From: CAZSWR01 sp964610885
GTDB taxonomy: Bacteria > Bacteroidota > Ignavibacteria > Kapaibacteriales > UBA2268
Length of the DNA: 38,697 nucleotides
Assembly (NCBI GenBank): GCA_964610885.1
Contig: CAZSWR010000027.1
Coordinates: forward strand, 1-38,697
Direction: 5' to 3'
This document shows positions 1 through 8,189 of this stretch, piece by piece. The position numbers were made by a program, and so were the translations under genes. The notes beneath the pieces are model-generated. The model made no database searches, had not been told where the DNA came from, and worked only from the letters and a program-made list of their open reading frames with translations. Position 1 is the stretch's first letter, and every line of letters begins with the position of its first letter.

Positions 1-2
1 CA

Positions 3-3000
3 CAAGTCGGATCACGAAATGTCCGATTGATCAAATCCAACGCAAGCAATTGCAAGGACACGACGGACTTCACGGTAACAGTGAACGCCAAGCCCACGGC
101 AGACATCGCAGGCAACGCGAATGTATGCTTAGAATCTCAAGAAACTTACACCACGACCCAGCCCGGCACGAACGAATGGTTCGTTTCGGGTGGTAATATT
201 ATCGGGCCTGCAAATGGCACAACTGTCAGAATAAAATGGATCAGCCTCGGCTCGAAAAGTGTTAAGTTAGTCCAAACAAATCTATCCGGATGTAGCGATT
301 CGGCAAGTATCACCGTCGAGGTTCATGCACTCCCGAAACCGGATATTACCGGAAGTACTAACGCATGCGTCGGCGCTCCAACTGTCTATTCTACGACCCA
401 ACCGGGCACGAACGTGTGGTATGCTTCTGGCGGTGAAATCATAGGCGAAAACAACCTCGGCACAGTTGAAATAGCATGGTCAGCGATTGGGACGAATCGC
501 ATCAAACTGGTTTCGACGAATTCCGCAGGATGCAGCGACTCGGCCACTTTGTCGGTAAACGTATATCCGGGACTCAGAATTGCGCTTGCTGATACTGCCA
601 TAATTTGCCCGGATTCACTCCTCGCGCTGCTCCCCACGTGTTCCGGCGGTTCCGGTTCGGTTGCAATGGCTGAATGGACTCCCAAACAGGGAATTAGCGA
701 CCCATCGTCGCTAACGCCGACACTGCAACTTAGCACGCCCGGCGAATATAATTACTACCTAAAAGTAACCGATATTTCGAGTTGTGTCGCTTTCGATACG
801 ATCCATGTCAGAATAATTGATGTGGAATCAATAACCCTGTCGTCGGCTGAACTCGAATTTGGCGCTTTGGATCCATGCCTATCGGCAAAGGACAGCAGTC
901 TGGAGATAAGGAATTCAGGCAATGCAGAAATTACTATATCGAAAATAAGTGGTGCCAATGGATTCGAGGTGGTCTCTCCGGCTGTCCCATTTTCAATGCA
1001 GCCCGGCGAACATCGAACAATCTCCATCCGATATACTCCCGTTTCCGCGGGCGAGTCATTCGCCGATATCACTCTGTTCGGATCGCCGTGCGAGTGGTCT
1101 CGGTCGGTTCGTTGCTCGGGGCGGAAAGATTTCTTGCTGCTTACGCCGGAAATATCAAAAGCTAACTTAGGCATAACCGGAGCTTGCGAATCGGCAAGAA
1201 TTGATACAGTGTTCTATATAGTAAATACCGGAACCGAAGACGCCACGCTCCGGTTCGATAAGGCAACGCTTGCGGCACCATTTGGTATCGTATCGCCAAG
1301 CATTAGCCAAACGGCAAAGCCAAACGATACTGTCTGGGTGCACGTCCGCTACGAAACCTCGGAAAGCGGAAGTTATTTGAGCGATTTGATAATTCCGTAT
1401 GCGTCCGGATCGTGCAAGGATTCGTTGCGAATTGCTTTCTCGGGCGTGGTAAATGCACCGATCAAAGCAACAGGACTGAGCCGATCGATAGCTTTCCGCA
1501 CCATCAACGAATGCGAGTTTTTGGCAGATACGACAATTTCGATCTACAACGATGGCAATGTGGACCTCGAGTTTTCGGGATTGCTGTCTGGGGCCGAATT
1601 CGGCTTGGTTGGCGACGTTCCTGTGGTGAAGCCCGGCGAAACCAAGGACTTGCAAATCCGGTTTGCGCCCTCTGGGTTTGGCGAATTCGCAGCTAAGTTG
1701 CTTGTGCGATATTCTCCATGCGAACTTTTCGACACAGTATTAATCTCCGGCGTTAAGGCCAGAACAGACATTGCCCTAACCGATACGCTCGATTTCGGCG
1801 AGGTGCTGCTCTGCCAGGGAAGCCGGAAAACAATTCCACTACGAATCACTAACTCATCCGGTGGCGGTTTGTTGTCTGCGATTAAGTCGGTTCAAATTGC
1901 TTCGCCATTCCATACCGACATGGTTGCCGGATCGCAGTTGCCCGTCGGCACGAGCGAATTCGGCATAACGCTCGAAATCAATGATGAGATGCCAGACGGC
2001 CAGATCCTCGGAAGGATCGATTTCGTAACGTCGCCGTGCGATTCGGTGCGTAGCGTAGTGTTGCGGGCAACGAAGGCGACAGCGAACCTGGTCGCACAGG
2101 AGGAGCTGCATATCGGCACGACGAACGTCGGCACCGAAATTTCGGACACAATCCGAGTGAAGAATACCGGGACAGCGGCCATGGCAATAAGCGAAATCGA
2201 TGGGATTGCCCCGCCGTTCAAACTGCTCGAGTCCACTCCAGAATTGCCTGCCACATTGGCGCCGGGCGGCGAGTTGGTCGTCGTGGTCGGTTTCGCACCC
2301 GAAAAGGGAGGAGAGCAATCGCAGGTGATGGCAGTTATTTCGGACTCGCCTTGCAATTTCGCTGTGCTGACGCGGCTCGTGGGCGACGGCGTTCCAATTG
2401 CGGATACGGCCCGTTGCGAGGTGGCGATCGATAGCGCGAAGGCCCAAACCGGCAAGAAGCTGAGTATCCCGTTCAGACTGAAACATTCGGAGAAGCTGAT
2501 CAAGAATGGCGAAACGAAGCATTTCTATGCGGTAATAAGATTCAATTCGACAGTATTGGTGCCCGAATTCGATTTGCTTTCGGATACAATAATCGGAAAT
2601 GAAAGGATTGTCGGGTTTGCCGGCAGTATCGGCACCGAGTCCGGCACTCTGAAGGAAATGGTGTTCGTCCCCACGCTTGGCAACGCCGAATGCACTCCAA
2701 TCAGGATTGACTCGATTGTGTGGTCGGATTCGTTCGTGGTCGTAACGCGAACGGATGGCAATTTCTGCTTGGCAGACGTATGCCACGAGGGCGGCCCACG
2801 ATTGCTGAACCCGGAGGGGACGGTTCGGATACTTGGAATTGTGCCCAATCCGAGCGCGGAAGCGGTGGAAATAAGTGTAGAGCTAATCGAAAAGGGCAGG
2901 ACCGAGCTGCTGATAGTCAACAGCTTGGGCGAAACCGTGCGCAAATACGAATATTTCATAGAGAAGGAATTTGGCAAACGCACCATCGAAATAGACCTCG

Positions 3001-3083
3001 AGGGGATACCATCCGGCCGGTACACAGCCGTGCTGGTTACGCCCACCGAGGTAGATTATCGGCCAATGCTAATTGTGAAATAG
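3..3083 (+). CDS. Giant PKD/ASH-repeat T9SS cargo protein (5' partial)
   Basis: The frame is open to the left edge, so the N-terminus is missing; the first TTG (27) is not a real start because the preceding codons continue a PKD-like repeat. Order seen: the end of one PKD-like repeat, two complete PKD-like repeats (about 100-570) of the type with a Gly-Cys-Ser-Asp turn, a further PKD-like region (570-815), about five ASH/choice-of-anchor-D beta-sandwich repeats (835-2395), a region resembling cohesin (about 2400-2790), and a C-terminal T9SS type A sorting domain (about 2825-3080) with the NPS motif and a final Ile-Val-Lys. Each ASH repeat carries one Cys near its start and one near its end (for example DPC and SPC), suggesting disulfides. 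By family, such proteins cross the outer membrane through the type IX system and act as surface or adhesive proteins; the specific role is unknown. Confidence 0.85.
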   Translation, partial: QVGSRNVRLIKSNASNCKDTTDFTVTVNAKPTADIAGNANVCLESQETYTTTQPGTNEWFVSGGNIIGPANGTTVRIKWISLGSKSVKLVQTNLSGCSDSASITVEVHALPKPDITGSTNACVGAPTVYSTTQPGTNVWYASGGEIIGENNLGTVEIAWSAIGTNRIKLVSTNSAGCSDSATLSVNVYPGLRIALADTAIICPDSLLALLPTCSGGSGSVAMAEWTPKQGISDPSSLTPTLQLSTPGEYNYYLKVTDISSCVAFDTIHVRIIDVESITLSSAELEFGALDPCLSAKDSSLEIRNSGNAEITISKISGANGFEVVSPAVPFSMQPGEHRTISIRYTPVSAGESFADITLFGSPCEWSRSVRCSGRKDFLLLTPEISKANLGITGACESARIDTVFYIVNTGTEDATLRFDKATLAAPFGIVSPSISQTAKPNDTVWVHVRYETSESGSYLSDLIIPYASGSCKDSLRIAFSGVVNAPIKATGLSRSIAFRTINECEFLADTTISIYNDGNVDLEFSGLLSGAEFGLVGDVPVVKPGETKDLQIRFAPSGFGEFAAKLLVRYSPCELFDTVLISGVKARTDIALTDTLDFGEVLLCQGSRKTIPLRITNSSGGGLLSAIKSVQIASPFHTDMVAGSQLPVGTSEFGITLEINDEMPDGQILGRIDFVTSPCDSVRSVVLRATKATANLVAQEELHIGTTNVGTEISDTIRVKNTGTAAMAISEIDGIAPPFKLLESTPELPATLAPGGELVVVVGFAPEKGGEQSQVMAVISDSPCNFAVLTRLVGDGVPIADTARCEVAIDSAKAQTGKKLSIPFRLKHSEKLIKNGETKHFYAVIRFNSTVLVPEFDLLSDTIIGNERIVGFAGSIGTESGTLKEMVFVPTLGNAECTPIRIDSIVWSDSFVVVTRTDGNFCLADVCHEGGPRLLNPEGTVRILGIVPNPSAEAVEISVELIEKGRTELLIVNSLGETVRKYEYFIEKEFGKRTIEIDLEGIPSGRYTAVLVTPTEVDYRPMLIVK

Positions 3084-3243
3084 AGCGANNNNNNNNNNNN
3101 NNNNNNNNNNNNNNNNNNNNNNNNNNNNNNNNNNNNNNNNNNNNNNNNNNNNNNNNNNNNNNNNNNNNNNNNNNNNNNNNNNNNNNNNTGGTTACGCCCA
3201 CCGAGGTAGATTATCGGCCAATGCTAATTGTGAAATAGAGCGA
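3034..3243. other. 100-N scaffold gap flanked by identical 55-bp ends
   Basis: Ns run from 3089 to 3188. The 55 bases before the gap (3034-3088) are identical to the 55 bases after it (3189-3243), and both contain the end of the T9SS protein with its stop codon. An exact overlap of 55, a common de Bruijn k-mer length, means the two contigs probably overlap and should be merged, removing the Ns and one copy. Confidence 0.9.
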
Positions 3244-3559
3244 TTGCTCTGAGAGTAGGGGAGAGGCCGCAACCGACAGTTGGAATCTGCTGTCATAGTG
3301 CATCTTTCCTTGCCAAGGCGAGCGGCGCATGAATGGGAATACTTTTTCAACTAAATGGGCTAACCAATTTGGATGATTGTGATTTTTGTAGGGGCACGGC
3401 ATGCCGTGCATTTGCCTTATGAAGTGTATGATAATAATGGAATTACATAGTTCCACGAGAGTATGTTTAATCTATATACTCGATTCTTCAGCGTATTGAA
3501 CAATAGCCGCTAGCGCAGTAGCCTGAGGAAAAGTCAAATTTTCGCGCGACCGATTTGAT
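3244..3559. other. Intergenic region with a GTAGGGG-type palindrome
   Basis: No convincing gene. At 3388-3409 the sequence GTAGGG is followed by a perfect 16-bp palindrome, GCACGGCATGCCGTGC (3394-3409), a member of the repeat family found at about 7.9, 10.7, 29.6 and 37.1 kb. Around 3309 a CCTTGCCAAGG palindrome resembles part of the elements at 10.4 and 35.7 kb. Confidence 0.6.
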
Positions 3560-3590
3560 TTTGTTTGAAATTTGTGCTATATTATATTTT
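3560..3590 (+). promoter_or_regulatory. Bacteroidota-type promoter for the small lipoprotein
   Basis: TTTG at 3560-3563, 19-nt spacer, TATATTTT at 3583-3590 (consensus TAnnTTTG, one mismatch). It predicts a 5' UTR of roughly 100 nt before the ATG at 3695. Confidence 0.45.
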
Positions 3591-3694
3591 TATCACGTTG
3601 GGATTTGGTTTCGTTTGAATTGATAGTTCAACCTTTCGAAAAGAATTGCTGATTCGAACAATAATTCTTGTGTATCATTTCAAAATGGTAAAAT

Positions 3695-4084
3695 ATGAAA
3701 ATATTCTTTGTCGCTATCGCTATGGTTATATTTGCAGCATGTAAATCAAATGACAATAAAATCAATAACATAGAACATATTGAAGTGATTAAAAGGTATG
3801 ACTTCAAGGATGGCAACACTGTTAACATGAACGCAAGCAAATTCAAAAAGAGACTTCTTCGAAATCAAGATACAATAAGTGCTATACGAAATGCAATTAA
3901 CAACAGAACACACACTGATATTTATAAAATTATGTTGCCCAATAGGGTTGTGGTTAATGACACAATCACATATTTCTTCTCAAATGATTTTAGCGTTTTC
4001 AGAGAAGGATCTTCCTATTATCGAATCGATAATTCATTGCTGAATTCATTATTTGATAGTATATATTCCGAACAATCAAATTGA
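3695..4084 (+). CDS. Small hypothetical lipoprotein
   Basis: 129 residues starting at ATG 3695. The N-terminus is a short hydrophobic signal ending in a lipobox-like Phe-Ala-Ala-Cys, with Cys16 as the likely lipidated residue, so a membrane-anchored lipoprotein is likely. The mature part is hydrophilic, rich in Asn, Ile, Asp and Lys, and predicted alpha/beta; I recognise no domain. The gene is clearly more AT-rich than its neighbours, and it stands alone between the giant T9SS gene and the CBM9/DUF5916 gene with its own promoter-like sequence at 3560-3590. High AT and an orphan sequence could mean acquisition by transfer; function unknown. Confidence 0.65.
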   Translation: MKIFFVAIAMVIFAACKSNDNKINNIEHIEVIKRYDFKDGNTVNMNASKFKKRLLRNQDTISAIRNAINNRTHTDIYKIMLPNRVVVNDTITYFFSNDFSVFREGSSYYRIDNSLLNSLFDSIYSEQSN

Positions 4085-4228
4085 GGAAAGGAATTCAGGA
4101 TAACAGTCCATTTGGATTCGGTGCGCGTTGGCTATGTCGTCAGCAGCGAACACGGCGTCCGCCGAGTACGATTCCAAACAGCTAATAATCCCATCCCTGC
4201 GAGGTTCTCTCACTGGCTTCAGTGGCAT
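4076..4228 (-). CDS. Possible 50-aa ORF or relic (low confidence)
   Basis: A 50-codon minus-strand frame opens at ATG 4228 behind a GAGGG purine stretch and ends at 4076, overlapping the 3' end of the lipoprotein gene convergently. The segment 4115-4255 is GC-richer than both flanks. The product has no signal peptide or recognised domain. The plus strand is also open across the same segment, so this may be a fragment of a decayed gene or mobile element rather than a working gene. A CACTG-GCTT-CAGTG hairpin lies at about 4211-4224. Confidence 0.2.
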   Translation of the reverse strand: MPLKPVREPRRDGIISCLESYSADAVFAADDIANAHRIQMDCYPEFLSSI

Positions 4229-4287
4229 GTCATCATTCAACCCTCGCGCGTTACTTTATTCCTTTCAATTCTTTAATCCCGAAGTCT

Positions 4288-4322
4288 TTTGTGTTTAAAG
4301 TCATTGTTTTTCGCTATTTTTG
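4288..4322 (+). promoter_or_regulatory. Possible promoter for the CBM9/DUF5916 gene
   Basis: TTTG at 4288-4291 and a perfect TAnnTTTG (TATTTTTG) at 4315-4322. The 23-nt spacer is longer than the usual 19-21. If real, transcription would begin after the in-frame TTG at 4289, supporting the ATG at 4349 as the start of the next gene. Confidence 0.3.
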
Positions 4323-4348
4323 TATTTTGCTTTCAATACAATATTAGA

Positions 4349-6517
4349 ATGATTTTTAGAGCTTTAAACATATATTTTGCAGTTTGGTTTTTGATGTGTT
4401 TTGTGCCCGGCCTGCTGCCGGCGCAGGTTTCCGAGCCTTCGACAGTCGAGGCGCATTTCACTAAGGACAAAATCAAACTCGACGGGATGCCCGACGAGCC
4501 ATGCTGGCAGCGCGCCCAAAGGATTGTTAATTTCACTCAGAGGGAATTGCACAACGGCAGCCCGGCCACCGAACGGACAGAGACCGCCGTGGTGTACAAC
4601 GAAAACTCAATCTATATCGCCGCCTGGTGCTACGACAGCGACCCCTCGGGAATCGTGGCCAAAAGCCTGAAAAGAGACTTTAGCTATTGGGTGGACGACA
4701 ATTTCGAGGTGGTTTTCGATACCTACAACAACGACGTGGACGGCTATGTGTTCGTCGTCAATCCGAACGGCGCCATGGCCGACGTCATGGTTTCCGGCAA
4801 TGGTACATATTTCAACCAAGACTGGAACGGCATCTGGTCGGCGGCCGCTGTAATCAATTCCGAAGGCTGGTTTGCCGAGTTTGAAATTCCATTTTCCACG
4901 CTGAAATATCCCGATCGAATCGACCAGAATTGGGGCGTCAATTTCGAAAGGAATATCCGCCGGAAGCAAGAAGCAGTTTTTTGGCAGGGCTGGTCCCGAG
5001 ACTACGATTTCGAGCACGTCTCGCACGCGGGCACCATGCTGGGGTTGCGCGGCATTTCCGGCAGCGAAACGCTCGAGCTGAAGCCTTTCGCGGCCGTCGG
5101 CAATTCGGCTACGTCCGGCGAGAAACCCGAACAGACCTCCAAATTTGGTTTCGATGCGAATTACTTGGTTACGCCCACGCTGAAACTGAATATGACGGTG
5201 AATACGGACTTCGCGCAGGTGGAATCCGACCGCGCGCAAGTGCAGCTGAGCCGCTACTCGCTCTATTTTCCCGAAAAACGTGAATTCTTCCTCGAGGGCA
5301 ATTCCGAATTCGATTTCCCGCTTTTCGACAATGGGAATGTGTTCTACTCCAGGCGAATCGGCATCGACAATAGCCGAGAAGTGCCCATTGCCGGCGGCGT
5401 CAGGCTGCTGGGCCGCGCCGGACGGACGATTATCGGCGCCCTCTCGCTACAGACGAAAGAATTGGACTCGCTGCCCTCGGCCAACTACTCGGTGGTCCGC
5501 GTGAAGGAAGAAGTGTTCGAGAAGTCATACATCGGCGGCATCGTTACCGCCAAGAATGCCGGCGGGCACTACAACTACGTCTATGGTGCAGATTTTAAAT
5601 ACGTAACCTCGGAATTCTTCGGCACACAGAAGAATTTGAATATAGCCGGAAGCATAGCCCAATCAATAACCGACGGCAATTCCGACAAAAAGAACTTGGC
5701 CTACCGCTGCCAACTGCTCTACCCGAACGAAGACATACGCGCCGAAGCATTCTTCGGGACAATCCAAGACGGCTTCAATCCCGAAATCGGCTTCCTGCGG
5801 CGGAAGAATATGCGAATGTTTTCTGGAAATTTTCGCTATCGCTTGCGGAATGACATAGTCCCGGGAGTAAGGTATTTCGACATCAAACCAATCGATTTCG
5901 CATATTATTGGAAAGAAAACTCGCCGGAGTTGGAATTTGCCGATTTCAATTGGGCGCTCATTTCGTTGGCCACCAACGGAGGCGACGCATTCAATGCCGC
6001 AATTCACCGTTCGTTCGAATTGGTGGGGGACACGTCCTACATCGCCAACGACAAGATTCAGGTGCTGCCGGACAAATACTGGCAAACGCAGTACAGACTC
6101 ACTTTCGATACTTTTGAGGGGCGCAATTGGGTGGGGAACTTCGCCCTTTCGTACCAAGATTTCTATGGCGGGAACATGAAATCTATTTACTCGTCGATGA
6201 AGTATTATTTTTCCAAGCACTTCACTGCATCGGCCGAAATGGAAGTGAATCAAATCCACATCCGCCAGCAGAAAGTTGAAATTCTGAACGTTGGCGCTTG
6301 GGCCGATTACGCCTTCACGACGACTTTAAGCTCCGGAGTGTTTGGCCAATGGAACAATTCCGACCAAAAGGCCGTCATGAACCTTCGCGTCCATTGGATC
6401 CCGATCCCTGGCGGCGATGTGTATTTCGTGATGAACCAAACATACTCCGCAAATGGAATTTTCAAGTTGGACAATACAGTCGTCTATGCCAAGGCTGTCT
6501 GGCGTTTCGGCTTGTGA
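4349..6517 (+). CDS. CBM9-like / DUF5916 outer-membrane beta-barrel protein
   Basis: 722 residues from ATG 4349; a TTG 60 bases upstream is in frame, but the ATG gives a clean signal peptide ending near Pro-Ala-Gln. After the signal comes a carbohydrate-binding family 9-like beta-sandwich (about residues 28-210), with a KLDG start, a WVDD-N-F-E-V-FDTYNN strand pair and VNPNG. It is followed by a DUF5916-type region (about 225-722) with the family-typical stretch of aromatic and charged residues around YFPEKREFFLEG and many alternating beta strands, ending in a terminal Arg-Phe-Gly-Leu. By family this is an outer-membrane beta-barrel with a periplasmic or surface sugar-binding-like domain; the ligand is unknown. 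It appears monocistronic and is followed by the IS element. Length matches the family. Confidence 0.85.
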   Translation: MIFRALNIYFAVWFLMCFVPGLLPAQVSEPSTVEAHFTKDKIKLDGMPDEPCWQRAQRIVNFTQRELHNGSPATERTETAVVYNENSIYIAAWCYDSDPSGIVAKSLKRDFSYWVDDNFEVVFDTYNNDVDGYVFVVNPNGAMADVMVSGNGTYFNQDWNGIWSAAAVINSEGWFAEFEIPFSTLKYPDRIDQNWGVNFERNIRRKQEAVFWQGWSRDYDFEHVSHAGTMLGLRGISGSETLELKPFAAVGNSATSGEKPEQTSKFGFDANYLVTPTLKLNMTVNTDFAQVESDRAQVQLSRYSLYFPEKREFFLEGNSEFDFPLFDNGNVFYSRRIGIDNSREVPIAGGVRLLGRAGRTIIGALSLQTKELDSLPSANYSVVRVKEEVFEKSYIGGIVTAKNAGGHYNYVYGADFKYVTSEFFGTQKNLNIAGSIAQSITDGNSDKKNLAYRCQLLYPNEDIRAEAFFGTIQDGFNPEIGFLRRKNMRMFSGNFRYRLRNDIVPGVRYFDIKPIDFAYYWKENSPELEFADFNWALISLATNGGDAFNAAIHRSFELVGDTSYIANDKIQVLPDKYWQTQYRLTFDTFEGRNWVGNFALSYQDFYGGNMKSIYSSMKYYFSKHFTASAEMEVNQIHIRQQKVEILNVGAWADYAFTTTLSSGVFGQWNNSDQKAVMNLRVHWIPIPGGDVYFVMNQTYSANGIFKLDNTVVYAKAVWRFGL

Positions 6518-6570
6518 AATTGCATTTAAAACTGATGATAGATAAGCTGATGTGATGAAAATAGTAGCTA

Positions 6571-6595
6571 GTGTTAAGTTAATTTGGATATGACG
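6571..6595 (+). repeat. IS630 left inverted repeat
   Basis: 25 bp, starts GTGTTAAGTTAAT; matches the reverse complement of 7753-7777 at 21 of 25 positions. Preceded by TA. Confidence 0.85.
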
Positions 6596-6633
6596 TAAAG
6601 ATTGTGTAAGTTTGTACTAAAAAAGGGAATCAC

Positions 6634-7098
6634 ATGGTACACTACACAATTAAGCTAAATCAATACGAGGTAGAAGAGCTAAACAAAGTAATCAACAAGG
6701 GCAGCCACACCTCACAAGCATTTCGCACAGCGTACATTCTCTTGAATTGCGACAAAGGCGAATTTTCGACGAATAAAGAAATAACTAATGCTGAAATCTG
6801 TAAGATCCTGAAAGTAGGCGAAAGAACGATTGATAGGGTAAAGAAAAAGTTCATTGAGGAAGGGTTTGAAAGCGTATTGGAGAGGCGACCTTCGCGTCAG
6901 AATTATACCAAGAAAATGGATGGCGACACCGAAGCGAAACTTGTTCAACTCTGCTGTAGTGAGCCTCCGGCGGGCTATGCGAAATGGTCACTCAGGCTTT
7001 TAGCCGACAAAATGGTCGAACTGAAATATGTAGAGTACATTTCGCACATCACAGTACGCAAAGTTTTAAAAAAAACGAACTTAAGCCTTGGAAAGTAA
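6634..7098 (+). CDS. IS630-family transposase, N-terminal part (ORF A)
   Basis: 154 residues from ATG 6634, with an AGGGA purine stretch just upstream. It contains the N-terminal helix-turn-helix DNA-binding region typical of IS630 transposases (about residues 40-95, with KVGERTIDRVKKKF as the recognition-helix area) and a second winged-helix-like part (about 100-150). The frame ends soon after an A8 run at 7068-7075. A -1 shift there joins it to the catalytic part (ORF B) to give a product of about 378 residues, a normal IS630 length. Alone, ORF A could bind the inverted repeats and act as a regulator; this is inference. Confidence 0.85.
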   Translation: MVHYTIKLNQYEVEELNKVINKGSHTSQAFRTAYILLNCDKGEFSTNKEITNAEICKILKVGERTIDRVKKKFIEEGFESVLERRPSRQNYTKKMDGDTEAKLVQLCCSEPPAGYAKWSLRLLADKMVELKYVEYISHITVRKVLKKTNLSLGK

Positions 7099-7769
7099 AA
7101 GGATGGGTTATTCCTCCAAATAAAAGTAGCGAGTTCGTTGCAAACATGGAAAATGTTCTGGATACATATAAGTTACCATATGATAAAGATTATCCTGTCG
7201 TTTGCATGGACGAATCGCCAAAACAGTTGATAGAAGAGGTGGCATCCACACCAATCAAGCCTGGTAAGGATGCAAGATTAGATTATGAATACATAAGACA
7301 CGGAATGGTTAACGTCTTCATGGCCAATGAACCTCTGAAAGGTAAAAGGCTTGTGGAAATCACAGAATATAAGACTAAAAAGGATTGGGCAAGGTTTGTC
7401 AAACAAATAGCTGATCAGATGTACCCTCAAGCAAAAAAAATAACGCTGGTCATGGATAATTTCAAGACACATGATGCTTCAGCATTTTATGAGACGTTTC
7501 CGCCCGAGGAAGCCAAGCGACTGCGAGATAGGTTTAATTTTGTTTTTACGCCAAAGCACGGAAGTTGGCTAAACATGGCAGAGATAGAACTACACGTACT
7601 CAATGGACAATGTCTCAATCGTTATATTCCAACTATTGAGAAAGTCAAAGAGGAAGTAGAGGCTTGGCAAAAGCATAGGAATAACATGAACAAAGGTATA
7701 AACTGGCAATTCACAAACGAAGAGGCACGGATCAAATTGAAAAGATTGTATCCGTCATATTCCGATTAA
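6984..7769 (+). CDS. IS630-family transposase, catalytic DDE part (ORF B)
   Basis: The open frame can be read from ATG 6984, but residues before about 7068 are an out-of-frame reading of ORF A; the meaningful part starts at the A8 run with Lys-Lys-Asn-Glu-Leu. It carries the DDE catalytic triad of the superfamily: Asp in VVCMDES, Asp in LVMDNFKTHDA and Glu in SWLNMAEIE. The stop (7767-7769) lies inside the right inverted repeat. All three catalytic residues are present and there are no internal stops, so the split looks functional rather than decayed. The relation to ORF A (-1 frame) fits programmed frameshifting, known in several IS families. Confidence 0.85.
   Translation: MVTQAFSRQNGRTEICRVHFAHHSTQSFKKNELKPWKVKGWVIPPNKSSEFVANMENVLDTYKLPYDKDYPVVCMDESPKQLIEEVASTPIKPGKDARLDYEYIRHGMVNVFMANEPLKGKRLVEITEYKTKKDWARFVKQIADQMYPQAKKITLVMDNFKTHDASAFYETFPPEEAKRLRDRFNFVFTPKHGSWLNMAEIELHVLNGQCLNRYIPTIEKVKEEVEAWQKHRNNMNKGINWQFTNEEARIKLKRLYPSYSD
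7062..7076 (+). promoter_or_regulatory. Putative -1 ribosomal frameshift site of the transposase
   Basis: In the ORF A frame the codons read GTT TTA AAA AAA ACG. This contains an A_AAA_AAA heptamer in the X_XXY_YYZ phase needed for a -1 slip, moving ribosomes into the ORF B frame (AAA AAC GAA). The homopolymer is 7068-7075. No strong downstream stem-loop or upstream Shine-Dalgarno was evident. A one-base indel in a homopolymer is the alternative. Confidence 0.6.
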
Positions 7770-7777
7770 CATAACAC
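7753..7777 (-). repeat. IS630 right inverted repeat
   Basis: 25 bp, partner of 6571-6595; followed by TA. It includes the last codons and the TAA stop of the transposase. Confidence 0.85.
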
Positions 7778-7858
7778 TAGTAAAAAAGTAAAAGTAGCAA
7801 GTCAGCACAAGATTCTACTTGCAACTTGTTCCTTGTTACTTTCTACTTGAGAAAATGT

Positions 7859-7883
7859 GTAGGGGCGGGTTCCAAACCCGTCC
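7859..7883 (+). repeat. GTAGGGG-type palindromic repeat
   Basis: GTAGGGGCGGGTT, then CCA, then AACCCGTCC. The arms of the 9-bp stem differ at one position. The same words occur in the opposite orientation at 10675-10700 and 37042-37067. Confidence 0.7.
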
Positions 7884-7979
7884 GGCTCATCGCTATATTG
7901 AGTGGGTAAAGCAAATCCACTGATGCAAGAGTAATTCTTTGACCTACTTAACTACTAGAGAATCATGGTGTTGCCCGAA

Positions 7980-8002
7980 GTAGGGGCGAGGTTACCTCGC
8001 CC
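7980..8002 (+). repeat. GTAGGGG-type palindromic repeat, variant stem
   Basis: GTAG precedes perfect 9-bp arms GGGCGAGGT (7984-7992) and ACCTCGCCC (7994-8002). It keeps the GTAGGGGC edge of the family, but the inner stem word is different. Confidence 0.65.
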
Positions 8003-8189
8003 TCACATTTTGTATTATTACAAAAGAAAAAATCCTCATTTCATAATGTTATATTGGACTGAACCCACACAAAATAGCGAAGACCCACCCGTCCGAAGAG
8101 TTTTTATACCGCCACATAACCTTATCAACTTATTGATTCTGTATGAAATATGGTTCTTCTCGTATAAACCCAGATTGTGCGTTAGAAAA

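Larger units (their letters stand above)
6571..7777 (+). mobile_element. Complete IS630-family insertion sequence (about 1.2 kb)
   Basis: The element is bounded by 25-bp inverted repeats (6571-6595 and 7753-7777; 21 of 25 positions identical, both starting GTGTTA and ending ATATGACG inward) and is flanked on both sides by TA (6569-6570 and 7778-7779), the TA target duplication of the IS630/Tc1-mariner superfamily. It carries one transposase in two frames. The right repeat contains the transposase stop codon. Both ends are intact, so it is probably recent and perhaps active. Confidence 0.9.

Noticed and set aside
1854..2786. A 310-codon open frame on the minus strand inside the giant T9SS gene
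   Set aside because: It is a shadow of the plus-strand gene, whose PKD/ASH repeats and sorting domain are clear; the minus reading is rich in Arg, His and Cys with no domain.
4198..4253. A tRNA-like fold with GCGAGG/CCTCGC closing arms
   Set aside because: No acceptor, D-loop or TPsiC consensus can be placed; the pairing is too short.
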